In this document: one piece after another, positions 1-12,200 of the stretch
How the letters are laid out: each line of letters starts with the position of its first letter
Numbering within the stretch: the first letter of the stretch is position 1
Source: Marsupella aquatica
Taxonomy: Eukaryota > Marchantiophyta
Direction of reading: 5' to 3'
DNA: 64,000 nt
NCBI GenBank assembly: GCA_973895155.1
Contig: OZ316895.1
Span: forward strand, 15,748,001 to 15,812,000
The notes under the pieces: model-generated
The model's database searches: none
The model's input: only the letters and a program-made list of their open reading frames with translations
Told to the model about the DNA's origin: nothing
Made by a program: the position numbers and the translations under genes

Positions 1-248
1 GCATGTGTCTAAGCCGAGGGACAGTCATCTGCTCTCTTTCCTCGTCTATTAACTAACTACTGAGCCTGTATCTTATTTCCTGTAAACTTCCAGGTCAGAG
101 AGTGGACCAGCGCCAGCCTGTGAAGCATGTGTCTAAGCCGAGGGACAGTCATCTGCTCTCTTTCCTCGTCTATTAACTAACTACTGAGCCTGTATCTTAT
201 TTCCTGTAAACTTCCAGGTCAGAGAGTGGACCAGCGCCAGCCTGTGAA
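1..248. repeat. Tandem duplication, two 124-bp units
   Basis: Positions 1-124 and 125-248 are identical by eye. Each unit ends with a pyrimidine-rich stretch, an AG and about 31 bases of the possible exon annotated at 218-341, so the duplicated segment spans a putative 3' splice site. The left copy may continue outside the window. Confidence 0.9.
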
Positions 249-341
249 GACTTTCTTCTTGGTCTCATGGACCAACGGGGAAATTTTGGAGGGAAAAATG
301 ATGCAGGGGTGTTACTTTTGCAAGCAGACTCATCGTCTCAG
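218..341 (+). CDS. Possible internal exon of an unidentified gene entering from the left
   Basis: A 124-base stretch lies between a pyrimidine-rich tract ending in CAG (215-217) and a good donor, CAG/GTGAGT, at 341/342. One frame is open throughout and encodes about 41 residues with a plausible mixed composition (it includes PACEDFLLGLMDQ and GVLLLQADSSSQ). I do not recognise the family and see no convincing following exon before 2.1 kb, so the partner exons are probably to the left. In the left repeat copy (1-124) the same start runs into a stop, so only the right copy could be used. It could equally be untranslated or non-coding. Confidence 0.35.
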
Positions 342-2150
342 GTGAGTGTGTATGATTGATTGGCTTAAGTGGAGTCATGCACAAGTTCTAGCGTTCTAGC
401 TGTAGTGCTTGAAGACTTATGTTTGTGTTCTCATAGTAACTGGATCCGCTCATAACAGACTATCTGATGGAAAGTTGTGACAAGTTTTTTAGAGAATGCA
501 TTCGGACAGTTTTGGACACCCATTAGAACCAGTCCCATCCTGTGTCAGAAGTAATTTTGGCAGATCTTTTTATTTCTTTTTGTTTTCCGTTCTTTTTCCT
601 AGAGTGCTATCAGCCTCTGAAAGCACTGTGTTGGTTTGAGATATAGTTTCCTTCAGTCTTCACTGGAGTAGTAAAGTCCCATGCAAGATGTCTGGGAAAC
701 ATAGCGAAAATTGATGAAAGCAGCATGGAAGAGTTTCTGTCCTGACAACATAGCCATGTGGTTGTAAATGGTGTGGAAGTGCCGCAAAAACCAGGCTGTC
801 TGACTGACTTGTATAGTTTTATCCGGTTTGTATGCTGTGTTCCAACCCAGTATTGTACAACTGGGCCAAGGTTGGATGCAGTGGAGCTTGTGGCGGCTTT
901 CACGTCTCAATCATTTGGAGTCGGTTATTTTGGAAGTCCGATGAAAGCACCCAAGGTTTATATCTTACCTGGGAAATCGAATTTGTCAGTTCCTGGGGGC
1001 CCCTGAATCTTTTCTAATCATGTTTCGGGATGATAACCTACAACGTGATGGTATAACGAGTCAACAGCTTGTTGGGAAATTCTGTCGGATCCTTCGACAC
1101 TGCTTAAAGCCCAGACGGTGTTCTTGTGAGAAGCATGACACAGATATTCTCGCAGTTCTAAAAATAAATTAATGCCTGATGGTGTAGTGCACAGGTCGGT
1201 GACTGATGCATTTTGAGTAAGAAAATCGGGCTTGCTAGTTCGACTTTAGCTGTTTAGGAGGAAGCACCACACTGTTGAATTTTGACTGGTGCTGACAAGT
1301 GGACTAGTCCATTGCCATCCCTTGCAGCGTTCTTTCTTTCAGTCTAGCCTTTCCAATACTTTTCTTGTTGCTCTAGAGTGTAATAACTTCTATAATCTAG
1401 CTCAGTACATCTTGATGTTGGTCTTACATTCAGTGTATGTCGTGTAATGACGGAGTAGTTATCTGCTGTGCAGACCACAATTCTGAGAAGACCTCAAGGG
1501 GACGAGGTGGGCCTCTTTGCAACACATTGTATGCTCCCTCGGTGAGAACTTGGTCTATGAAAACACTCAGGGGAATAGCATGTAGTCCTCTTCTTACTGC
1601 ATTGCTTCCTGTCAAGTGCGATGAAGGGTTCTACATATTAGGCTCTCTCACTGGTACGGGTGAAACAAGTGGACACAAAAGGATTTCTTGGACTCAGCAG
1701 ATCTTTGTAGCTTCTGTGTGTACTCCCATTAGGATGAAGTTAAAGACCTGCCTGTTCGAAATTCCGAGTGTCCTGGACTGTTCAATAATTTTAAATCACT
1801 CGTTGATTCATTGCAAGCCGAGTGAGATCGTTGTCGCAGAGATAAGACGTTGGCCGTCGTTTCAAAATGTCTGCTTCGGTGTGTATTGAGACAGTTTTCC
1901 TCCCCCAAAACTACGGGAATGATAAATCTATCTATACGTTTATTACTTCACCTAGATGTGTCCTATCAGTGCCCTTCCATTGATTTTAGCAAGAGGACAC
2001 AGCTTGATATTCTGACTCGCGATCAAGAGAGGCAGTTTTTTTTTTCCTTTCACCCCTTCACCCCAAAACGACAATTGAAAAAAGTAACGCCATTGACAAG
2101 GGTTTTACAGGAGTACTTGAGTGAGTATTTTACATAATCCGATGGTTGTA
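342..2150. other. No recognisable gene; possible intron or 3' flank
   Basis: Several short open frames exist (for example 758-1006 and 1437-1889 on +), but none shows a family signature or a coherent exon border. The stretch is less AT-rich than what follows and may be intron or 3' UTR of the gene entering from the left. Nothing else was identified. Confidence 0.5.
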
Positions 2151-3392
2151 TGCTTTTCTACAAGCTTTCAGGTCCTACTTGGCTGATGAACAACCAATGT
2201 CAGCAAGGAGATTGCAGTTTATTCTGTCCGCCACCTGATCGACAAGATGTGGATTTGCTCTTACGATGCGATAAAACTCCATTTTATTTCTAGTTTCCTT
2301 CCGCAAGATAGCATTTTGAACAACTACTACGGAGCTCTAAAATCCACCACCAACATGATTTTCGCCACCACTCAAATGCCAATCCTCATATAAAAGGTAT
2401 AAACCTGGCGGATCCAGGTCTGATGAGGGACGCTTTAACCGTGATTGGTTCCCGCAGAATTGCAAAATCAGTCGGTTGTTGGGTGGGAAATGAATTGTGT
2501 GAATCATCAAAATTAGACCACACCTGGGAGTAAATGTGGATTTTCTACCCTATAATGCCAAGCCTTAAATCAGTCAGGTGTAGGGTGGATGCTCTACTCG
2601 ATAATGCAAAGCCTTTCTGCAAGAATGGCTTTGCAGGGTCCTCAGGGACTCCTTGGTCCCACATCCGAGCCCACCATTACTCCTCTGAGAGCTAGGGGTC
2701 AACCGTAGCTCTCATTATAGGGCTCTAATTAGTGAGTGATGGCTGGGCAATGGTGACGGGCAACTGCTAGGCAGATCTACAAGGTATGGGTCTCCTTTGA
2801 CATGCTGACATATAACTGGATCCTCAATGTGCTTCTAGAAATATTACGTGCTTACTGGCTGCCACACTAGATTGTAATGTGGAGATCGATCAAATGCCGT
2901 CAAGGTGCAATCAGAATTTGTTCACACATCTGGCAGAAGAGAGAGGGACGTGATGAGGTGGTGGCTGGCTACGCAGGAATGCCTGCACAAAAGGATGGAG
3001 TGACTGGCTAGGCGCTGCATGCTCAAGTGTGTGATCATGGAACACTGACGTTCATCCCAGGTAGGAATGAACAGTACCAGGCAGGGGAGGGGGCCCTCTT
3101 ACAATAATATGGGCAGTTGTGGTTTCGAGAAGTTTGGACTCATTTTTGCAAATCCCAACATACCTCTGCATGTAGGTGGGCCCAGATGTTATGGCACCCC
3201 ATGAAGACACCTAGGTTCAGAGCACACCAATTTGGCCAAGGATTTGCACCTAGCCATATCCTGGGAAACTGAGAGGAGGGAAGGTAAGGAGGGGTAGCTA
3301 TGGACGGGGTAAAATAGAGGAAGGTGATCTTGCATGCAAGTAAAGACGTCCTCAATCAAAGGAAGCATAGCGGTTGTTTCTGGTTGAGAAAG

Positions 3393-3630
3393 GCTATAGA
3401 AGTGTCGGACCTTAGGTAAAGGTGTCGTTGGGGGTTGGGGAGGTGGCCTCATGTGAGGGAGCCTGCTTGGAAGGGGTTTTCTGTTTAAACCACCACTGGC
3501 CATATAAAAGGAGGTTGAGCTGGGCTATAGAAGTGTGGGACCTTAGGTAAAGGGGGCTGGGGAGGTGGTGTCATGTGAGAGAGAACACTTGGAAGGGTTT
3601 TCTGTTTAATTAAACCACAACTGCCCTTCA
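3393..3630. repeat. Imperfect direct repeat, about 110-130-bp unit
   Basis: The segment beginning with 'ggctatagaagtgt' at about 3393 recurs at about 3523. Both copies continue through a GGTAAAGG stretch, a GGGGAGGTGG block, 'tcatgtgag', 'cttggaag' and 'gttttctgttta', and both end near a 'TTAAACCAC' motif. The copies differ by substitutions and a small deletion. The block is part of the TATA-module cluster described in the findings. Confidence 0.75.
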
Positions 3631-3639
3631 AAAGCTACG

Positions 3640-3800
3640 GGTTACCTGTAGTTACCATTAAAAGGAGATTTTTCCTGAAATTGTGGCGCAAACTGGCATG
3701 CTAGAGGAGAACAATGATTGAAATGTGGTAAAAGGGGGAGGTCTTGGACACTTCCCCTTATATAGGGCAAGTTGTGGTTTAAGAACTTGTGAGTGGATTT
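3640..3800 (-). repeat. Dispersed repeat with TATA-like core (inverted copy)
   Basis: Read on the minus strand, this stretch matches 35073-35205. Both have a TTAAACC...CAACT/CACTAG...CATATAA/TATATAAGG core followed by GGGAAAGTGTCCAA, a CCCCCTTTT stretch, CACATTTCA/CACATTCCA and later CACAATTTCAGGAAA. Identity looks moderate, with indels. The TATATAAGG core resembles a plant TATA box, so this may be a relic of a mobile element's promoter region. No coding part was found. Confidence 0.6.
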
Positions 3801-3833
3801 TAAGAAGTCTGCAGAGGTGCTGAACTTGATCAC

Positions 3834-4053
3834 AGTCCATCATTTACTACACCAAGCACCCCTTTGGATGTAGATTGCAGTCTAATTTAGTCCATCATTT
3901 ACTACACCAAGCACCCCTTTGGATGTAGATTGCAGTCTAATTTAGTCCATCATTTACTACATAAAGCACCCCTTTGGATGTAGATTGCAGTCTAATTTAG
4001 TCCATCATTTACTACACCAAGCACCCCTTTGGATACAGATTGCAGTCTAATTT
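3834..4053. repeat. Four tandem 55-bp units
   Basis: Units at 3834-3888, 3889-3943, 3944-3998 and 3999-4053 are nearly identical. The third carries a cacc-to-cata change and the fourth a gtag-to-acag change. Each contains CATTTACTAC and CACCCCTTTGGAT. High identity suggests recent slippage or unequal exchange. Confidence 0.93.
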
Positions 4054-5132
4054 ATCACATCTGGCCTGCCTGCCTGGCTGATAACTCAGCTTGGGCCTCT
4101 ATGCCATGTCAGCAACTTGGGTCTTCATTGTTAACAAAGCTCAGGCAAAGAAAGATCAAAATTAAACAAAAAAAGCCTTCAGATTTTATTTTTGACAAGA
4201 TCAAATATTAGTGCCTCTTTGCGCAACAATGTCACTCTCACTAAAAGTGTTATGTTGAGTGGTGGATTTTATTGCATTAATGACCAACAAATCTTGCAAG
4301 CCTACCTGCTTGGCGTCTAACACATTTCAAGTCAAGCTAGAAAATCCTGGATCTAACTTGAAAAACATTATCATCCTACAATGCATCCTACCTGTCCAGC
4401 AGATAGCAGAATTTGTGGACTTGGCTGAGGACAAGTTCAAAGCCTCCAACTTTCATCAGAGGTAGTTATTGAAGCCTCAATTTCCAACTCAAAGTTGATT
4501 CTGTCCCAGAAACGTAACCCTGGCTTCCTCCTTCTGATTCACAAGATGCTTAGCAACACCTAGATTGAGCAAAAACTAGATCAGTTTTTAAACTAACGCT
4601 GCCCAATGCCCTTTGCAACTCATTCTGCAAGGAGCCGATGTGAATGTTCATGCTATGCTTTATGCAATACTAGAAGTGTGCAAAGGTGCAACATTTGAGT
4701 CAGTTCTCAATTGTGCGCTGGCCCCTTGAGTTTGTTGTAGTCTGCATGTGCTTTACTGGGAGGATGCATATCCATCTATGATGCTTAGCTCTTTGCCCAT
4801 TTCCCTCTCTATAGCTACAATTTGACCCTTTGCTGCAACACCATCATTCTGGAATAAACCAGTGCACCAAGGTACTTTCTTAAAAAAAAACTTCCATCAA
4901 AAATTCACCATGGAAGTCTTGCTCTCAGTGTACATTGTTGTGAGTCTCTTTGTGCCTAGTTACTACCCATTCTGAAAATTTAGTTGAATTGACACAGTGT
5001 AACTGAATCCCTGTAGTAAAGTATTATTGTTGACCATCATCTGCACTTCTTTCTATTTAGTGATTCAAATGCTGTTGGTTTATTCTACTACAGTAGCTCA
5101 TAACATGTGCCTTGGCATGGCACAATAGTGGT

Positions 5133-5244
5133 ACTATATTTTATGAGAAACTTAATGAAGCCAATCATGACGCAACTTGCTCATGACCACTATATTTTAT
5201 GAGAAACTTAATGAAGCCAATCATGACGCAACTTGCTCATGAGC
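5133..5244. repeat. Two tandem 56-bp units
   Basis: Positions 5133-5188 are repeated at 5189-5244, almost without change. Each unit contains TTTATGAGAAACTTAATG and GACGCAACTTGCTCATGA. Confidence 0.92.
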
Positions 5245-5299
5245 ACTAAGGTCTTCAACCATGGCATGTGTCTGGTCAAAACTTAGTCCAACATGAACC

Positions 5300-5610
5300 C
5301 AACCTAAAATTACTTGAGTATACACATGCTAAAATTAGTTCAGCATAGATCAGATAATGCTAAAGCTGGGAGAGCATGGGTCCACTGCTAAAATTACTGC
5401 TCATGGACATTAGAAAAAAATTAGCTGAGCAAGGGTCCACAGCAAAAAATTAAACAAGTATCAGTCGTTGAGCACATGTGGGTCCGTTGCTAAAATTAGT
5501 TGAGGTTGGGTCTGCTGCTAGGATGTATCAAATATGGTCATCTGCTAAACCCAGGTGAGAATGGGGCCGCTTCTAAAATTAGCTGAGCGTGGGTCCATTT
5601 ACAAAAAGAG
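5300..5610. repeat. Degenerate minisatellite based on a GCTAAAATTAG..GGGTCC motif
   Basis: The motif GCTAAAATTAG(T/C)TGAGC followed by (T/A)GGGTCC recurs about eight times with heavy divergence and irregular spacing (roughly 25-60 bases). It looks like an old tandem array. No coding content. Confidence 0.65.
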
Positions 5611-6970
5611 TAATTTGTCAGTTACCATTTGAAGCACGTCATGAGTTATTTGTTGTCATTTTGAATTATGATGTTTTTCACAACACATACACTTGATTTT
5701 GAAAGGTTGGATTTTGAGGTTACATAACTGGGAAGTGAGTTTCTTTTGATAATGTGGACTGATCATAATCGTCCTTTACGTCCAAAAAAAACAAGTTGCA
5801 ACAGCAATCTGGGTGGGCCCCAAACAACAAAAGCAATGCTGAGATGGACCCAAAACAAAAGTAACATCTAAGTACTAAATATTATTTTATTCCACCATGC
5901 TTGAAGTCCATCACACCAAGTTTAGGTCCATAGGGCTTTAGTTTCCTCCCCAAACACACTGGAGGCTTCAATAAATCCCCCTCCGCCCCCCCCCTCGGCA
6001 GGAGATTGGGCAGCTGTCGGTTAATTTTTAAGAAAAACATACAGAAGTGTATCTAAGTCACCATAATTAATAAAAATGCAAAAAAGTGATTATTTTGTCC
6101 TACTCCCACATATCGGGGACAGTGGCGATTTAGAGCAGCACAGACCACATAATTATTGGTAATTAATGTTAACATCCTGGAACGCGGTTTATTATTGTGT
6201 ACGTAAGGCGTTATTAGCTGAGGGTTTTGACCATCCTTGTTGTTTAGTAGGCTAGTAATAGGCCAACACTTAATGGAGCTAATAATAGGCCAACCTTTAA
6301 GAATGACGATTCTCTTGAAGGTTCGACCTTTGCGTTCGTTCGCATGTTTTTCGCCATTTCTTTCGTACGGGGAATCACGTTCGAAGCGTCACCCAATTTT
6401 GAGAAGGAGACGGATTTCAGGTATGGGTTTGTGAACAGTGGTCCCTGAGCGATTCGTAGGTTTCTCGTGAGCGAGTTGTAGGCTGGTCACAGAATGAGCT
6501 CTTTTCTCGGTGTTTTTGTCTCAGTCTTCGAGCCCGTTCGATGCCAATTACTGTGGCGTGCGTAGAGTGTCAAGTCCTTGCTACTCTTTGACCTAATTAG
6601 ACTTCTACGTGTAATCTGCAGTGGCTCGATCGGTGGCTTTAATCGATTCGGAGCATTTGACCTCCTCCGACCCTTTACCACTGTTTCGCACTAGAAATTC
6701 AGGGAGCGAAGAGTTTTCGTTCGCCAGTTGAAGTCTTGCTTCGCGACCGTTCTTGTAGGCAAGCCTGCAATTGGTGGTTCACCCGGTAACTGTTTGGGAT
6801 TTTCTTACTGCCAGGAACGAGCTCGGCGAATGTTGATTACTCGGCAGGGTAATTCTGACTCGCTGTTGTGAAGGAGGGAGTGGTAGAGTTGCCGATGGAG
6901 AACGAGATAGGTAGAGTAGTCGACCGAGCGTGAGATTTTCACGGCCAGAGAAGGAATTAGGGAAGTAATC

Positions 6971-9258
6971 ATGGGTTCGAGCAAGAAAACAAGTGCGCAG
7001 CTAGTTGAGCTGTTTCAGAAAGCATCGAAAGCGGCAGAGAAGGTTGAGGATGACGAGGGAGATCAAACCGAGGAGACACGGTGCGTCGATGCTCTCAAGG
7101 CTATGCGAAATGTCCCCGTGACGACCAGTATTTTAATGGACACGCAGGTAAGTCTTTGCTTTGAGTGACTTAGCTATGCTTGGAACGATTTTTAAGCTGT
7201 AGAAAAACCTACAGTAGAATTATGGTTTGGCAATGAACTGCAAGGTCCACACACGCTACTTACATCTTCGTAAAATTTCATCTTAGTCGGAGATGTTTCC
7301 CGTAGAAAGTGACCGGCACGGTTAGCTTTAAACCTCATTTCTTTGTTGAGACTCTTTCTCGACGTGGTGCAGTACACTCTGAAAAGATCATTGCAAAGGC
7401 CTTCGGTAATAAATCCTTCTAGAAGTTCACGGCAATTACAGTGGCTTGCTGTGCAGACGCACTCATTAGTTGATTTTCGATGTTCATGTTCTCAGTTTTA
7501 GGGGAATCTTGCAAACCCTAGATTTTTCTTTCAAGGTGATTTACAAATTTTACGTTTTCTGACGACACGATGTAGCTAACTCGAAGGCGATGCTGGAAAC
7601 TGTGATACCCTATCAAGAAAAGTAGGAATCCAGTTCATCTCGTTAAACTTCTTCCCTTTGTCGTGCATTTTCTCCTTTTGATTGTCCACCTACGCTCCGC
7701 TCTTCCCTCTTGCGTTTTGCCACGCCTTCATGGCCTTTGATGGAGTTGCTGTCCAAAATGAGATGTGAAATATCGTCTGAACTTGCTTTCTAGAAAGTGT
7801 TCAACAGCAGTAAATATATATGGAAGTCAATGAAAATGGTCAATCGCAATAAATCAATGTGAGAGTGATGTAGAAGTCTTTTGCTTGCCAGCAGCATTTC
7901 CTGCTAGTCGTTCCTTCCGCACTTTGAGGTGCGTAGGTGGACGATCAAAAGTACTTCTTGAAAGAGCTTTACATGTTGTCGGTTAGAATGAAAGTTAATT
8001 GCCCAACATGGTCTTACTTCCTCGTAGCACGGTTGCTTGATTCTGCATTTCAGAATTTTGAGGAAAGCCTGAATTATGTAATACTTCATGTAAAGGTTGA
8101 TTGAATCATCGAAATCTTTTGGTGTCTCTGGCCTAAAGCTGATATACTTCTTTCTGGTTATAAGTTTTATTCGTGGATATATGTGCTGTCAACATTAAAT
8201 TTCTGCTGATCAATTTTTCTCTGCGTATATCTCCGCACACCTTCAGTGTCAGTAACATTGTAAGAATGTCTTCGATTTTCAGTAGGTGTTCCTCCTTGCT
8301 AGGAGTGTCTTGCTTATATGTTACACTAACTTATTAGTTGAAACTTTTTGTCAAGTTTACTGAACTCTGAATTCATGATTGACTTTCGTAGGTTGGCAAG
8401 CAGCTACGGAAGCTCACCAAGCATAAAAACTCTAGAATATGTGTTCTTGCTCAAGAGTTGATAGATGCCTGGAAGAAGGTAGTGGCTACAGAGGCAGCTG
8501 CCAAGAATGCAAGCACAGCGTCAGCTGCCAAGAAGGCCCCTGCAGAAAACGAATCACTGAAGTCTCCTGGGCTGAGTTCTCTATCACTAAAATCTCCCAG
8601 CAGAGCTGCTAAACTTGTGAAAACGGAGCATACCGTCGAAGTCAAAAAGACTTCAATTACTGTCACTACCACGCACTCACAAAGTAATGGTACACAAGCG
8701 AATGGCGCTTTGAAGCCGTTGAGTGTACCGAAATGTGGGGACTCAACAAGAGACAGGATACGGGAGCTTCTAGCAGAGGCTTTCTCGAAGGTTCTCACTG
8801 AGGCAGAAGACGAATATTTGAGTAAAGTGATGGCAACTAATATAGGACAGGTGGTGGTTAGTGTTGAAAATTCTATGTTCAGCAAGCTAGGCCTTTCCAC
8901 AGGTGTTGCTAACAAGGGAAAATACCGTTCCATAATGTTCAATCTTAAAGATGCCAACAACCCTGATCTGCGGAGAAGAGTACTCATTGGTGAGATTGCA
9001 CCACAGGAGCTGTTGACAATGAGTGTGGAGGACATGGCAAGTGATAAGAGGAGGCTGGAAAATCAACAAATCAAGGACAAGGCTCTGTTTGAGTGTGAGA
9101 GGGGACTGAAGCAGGCAGCATCAACTGATCAATTCAAGTGTTCAAAATGTAAACAGAGGAAGTGTACCTACTTTCAGATGCAAACTCGTAGTGCTGATGA
9201 GCCCATGACCACATTTGTGACATGTGTAAACTGCAACAATCACTGGAAGTTCTGCTAG
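6971..9258 (+). CDS. TFIIS: Transcription elongation factor TFIIS (TFS2-like)
   Basis: Join 6971-7147 and 8392-9258 gives 347 residues. Both junctions are in phase 0 (CAG/GTAAGT donor, GTAG acceptor). TFIIS stimulates transcript cleavage by backtracked RNA polymerase II in the nucleus. The N-terminal LW (TFIIS N) domain covers about residues 30-92 and crosses the intron. A Lys/Ala/Ser-rich linker follows, then the central polymerase-binding domain from about 176 (STRDRIRELLAEAF) to about 290. A C-terminal zinc ribbon occupies 309-347, with zinc ligands C309, C312, C337 and C340 and the catalytic acidic pair D328-E329. Length is close to the plant family norm. The start was chosen because it opens the N-domain frame, with a long leader upstream. 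The single 1.24-kb intron is the only long non-coding part. Family assignment is secure. Confidence 0.95.
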
Positions 9259-12200
9259 GTTTGTATCTGTGAAATTTCTTACTCCCTAATTTATAGCAAA
9301 GATGCATGATCGTGTCAACTGCGCCAAGAGCATATTTGGGTCCAGCAACAGATGAGAGCATGATCACTTGTTTGGGCCTCAATGTCCTTTTACTGGAAAG
9401 GAAGTTGCCGTTGACAAAGCATCGTATGAGTTAGCTTCAGAGGAAGAGTTCATGTTAGATGTCTGTTCCAGGACTTCCTATATATAATTAATATTGTTAT
9501 TCCTGAATTGGAACCATTGGTGGAATCCTTGCAATTGATTGCCTTGGGTTATCAAGTACGCTGTCAAAAATATGTATTATTGAATCGGTTCATGCCCAGT
9601 GGTTTGTACCAATCTCGGTTGAGTCGTGCACTTCGTATTCTCCAATGTTATTGCTGGCTGTGTCCTGCCTATTGTCTCAGTTTTGCCTTCAGGATCTTTC
9701 TGGAGAACGCCTTGCAAATCAACGATTGTTCGTGCAGTACTGAGGACCAGAGTGTCGCAGCTTGTGCAAGTTATCCTCCCTATTCGCAACAATCTGAGTT
9801 CTTTTAATTACGCACTGCAGCTGTCTCTGTCAGGTACTGATACTGAGTATGTGAGTCGTATACAGTTGTGTGTAGACTTGTGACTGTTTCCTTGTGCCTC
9901 AACCGTTGTCAACTCACATGTTGATGTGCTTGAACATGCACAAATTTCTAGGCTTTAGTGACGTGACCTTTTAGAGGAATTTGCAGGCATTTTCGCAGCG
10001 CAGTGTATAGGGCTAGCCCTGAACCAAATTATGGTTGGTTTTCTTCCCTAGGACATTATTATCAAGCCGCATTTGTAGGTTCGAGTGGACCACTGTACAC
10101 ATCTGCCACACATCTCTCGCAGTTGATATTTTGAGAAAAGCAGTTCGGGTCTTTTTTAATGCTAACGACCATAGACATTGGATGGTCAGAAGGTTGTATA
10201 TACGGTTGTCATTCATTTGCCTAATCCCAGATGCTTGTCACCGTACCATCAGTCCTTCGATTGGAACACGTAATACTGTAATCCTCTCCTTAGTGTATGA
10301 TCTTTGAGTCAAGAAACTAACTTCTAGACATTTGTGCTCTTTTGCAGAGAGCATTCGTGTGAAAGGTCTAATAAATGTCTATTCGTTTGGACGCGAATGC
10401 TTAACCAAGCCCGAAGCCTATGACCCCTGATATCAATGTTTGTCCTCTGATTAATTTCTCCTAACGTTCTCTCTGGATAGTTCTACTTTTAGCAGAGAAC
10501 TTCTTGGTGCCATGCATTAAGGTTTTCATAACACATTCAATTTCATTCTTGACAGATCTATTTACTGCAGTACTATTGCCAGTTTTTGTAGACAAGGAAA
10601 AATCCGTCAGATGAGGTCATTATCATTTACAAGATCTGATTTTGGTATTGTAGCACCATTCCGGCAGCTGAATTCGGATGGAAGTCCAATCACAGTACTT
10701 TGAACAGTGTTGGATGCACACCTGAAGATAGCGATGGATGAATTCCTTATATTTTGGGGCACGGGTGGGTCACGGGACTAATGTCACGAGCGATTAATCG
10801 ACCAAAAGTTCCCTGGACTAAGGTGGTGATTCAACTGCAAAACTGAATCCTGACCAATACGACCCGGCTCTGCCTTCTTACGTTGGGTTGCAGAAGAATT
10901 ACTTGATCTTCATAGCCAGCACTATTCGGATAGTTACAGGCTTGTCATTGACGAGGCATTCTCCCCACCGAATGACATTTTGCGCGCGTGAAAATAAAAT
11001 GTTATCCCACTCCTTTGTCGAGGTTATTGTTTGTGCGATGTCTGGTGTTTTGAAACGGTTTTTTTGTAATCAATTGTTTAAAGTTCTCTAACTTTCGCCC
11101 AGAACCATTACACGCAATGCGTAACCTTTTGATTTGTTCACATGATGGAAAGATATCTGCCTTTCCCAAGTCTTCTAGACATTAATAATCAAGGATAGTC
11201 TCAGACGAGTAGCCTTTCTATGGATTTTGTAACACCTACGGTCTACGCATCTACGTGAATTGCATTTCTACCGGTTACCTTGCACCATATTTCAGTCTAT
11301 GCGATTCCATCTCGATGGTCCTTCAACTTCTCTTGAAGTAAATCCCATTTCAGCACAAGATGTTCATCAGATAAGATTAAGTAAACGATTTAGTCTATTT
11401 CCCTTGAACAATGGAAATGGCGGAGTCCTGGAGATATTCTGTGCTAGTCAATGAATTAAGAGATGTAATATTTGGCGGGGGATCACTCCCAAGTTACCAC
11501 CAATCTTGTTTTGACGCTTTCGATCTGACCTAAATAGTTTGTACAGTCTGAGCCAACATCTAAACTCCACAGAACAGTCGGTGTGTGTCTCTTCAATTTG
11601 AATGAAAGGGAAACACTTCAGTAGGTCCTGACTTGAATTTTTTTATCGCAATCAATGTCGATTGCTTAGAGAACTGCCTCCTCTGCACATCGATCGATCT
11701 AAACTCCATCTATCTGTTCTGCAGCCTGCTGTCTACCCTTGGGTGGAACACGGTACCAGTCAGCACAGATCGTGTTCATCTGTCAAACGTCAGCGAACTA
11801 GCTTCGTTGAATTGAATCCGTGACGGTCAGTTTCTGTTAATGTGTGCACGTATCTCCCTGTTATTACCCCTTGAGGAAACTTTGACCGCCAAATATTCAA
11901 TGTGACAATAATTGAGCAATTGCCCGATTGAAGTTTACATGGAATTATGTATACTTGTGTTTTCGGGAGGTGAAATGGAGTACCGAAGCTGTCAGTGACC
12001 CAGGCGTTGCTTTGCAACCACAGTAGTGACACAGACAATGGGACACCATACTTAATTCACTAATTTCATGCTAAGGCTTCGTTACACTCACTGCCAACTT
12101 CTGTTGATTTCTTCAAATGCATCCCCTAACGTACGAGGAAAGATGGACCACAGAATTATCAGATTGTGAAGGAACAGCTGCTAATGAAGTAGAAGCAAGG

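Larger units (their letters stand above)
2151..6970. other. Gene-free AT-rich intergenic region and TFIIS upstream region
   Basis: No supported coding sequence. It holds several tandem repeats (annotated separately), short poly-A and poly-C runs (a C-rich run near 5980-5995) and, from about 6200 on, the less repetitive upstream region and probable 5' UTR of the TFIIS gene. A short open frame at 6237-6434 has no recognisable content. Confidence 0.6.

Noticed and set aside
1437-1889. 150-residue plus-strand frame
   Set aside because: No family signature, no plausible exon borders and unremarkable composition. It may be chance or part of a UTR or intron.
8451-9035. 194-residue minus-strand frame opposite TFIIS exon 2
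   Set aside because: It is a shadow of the real TFIIS exon on the plus strand, which carries clear domains.
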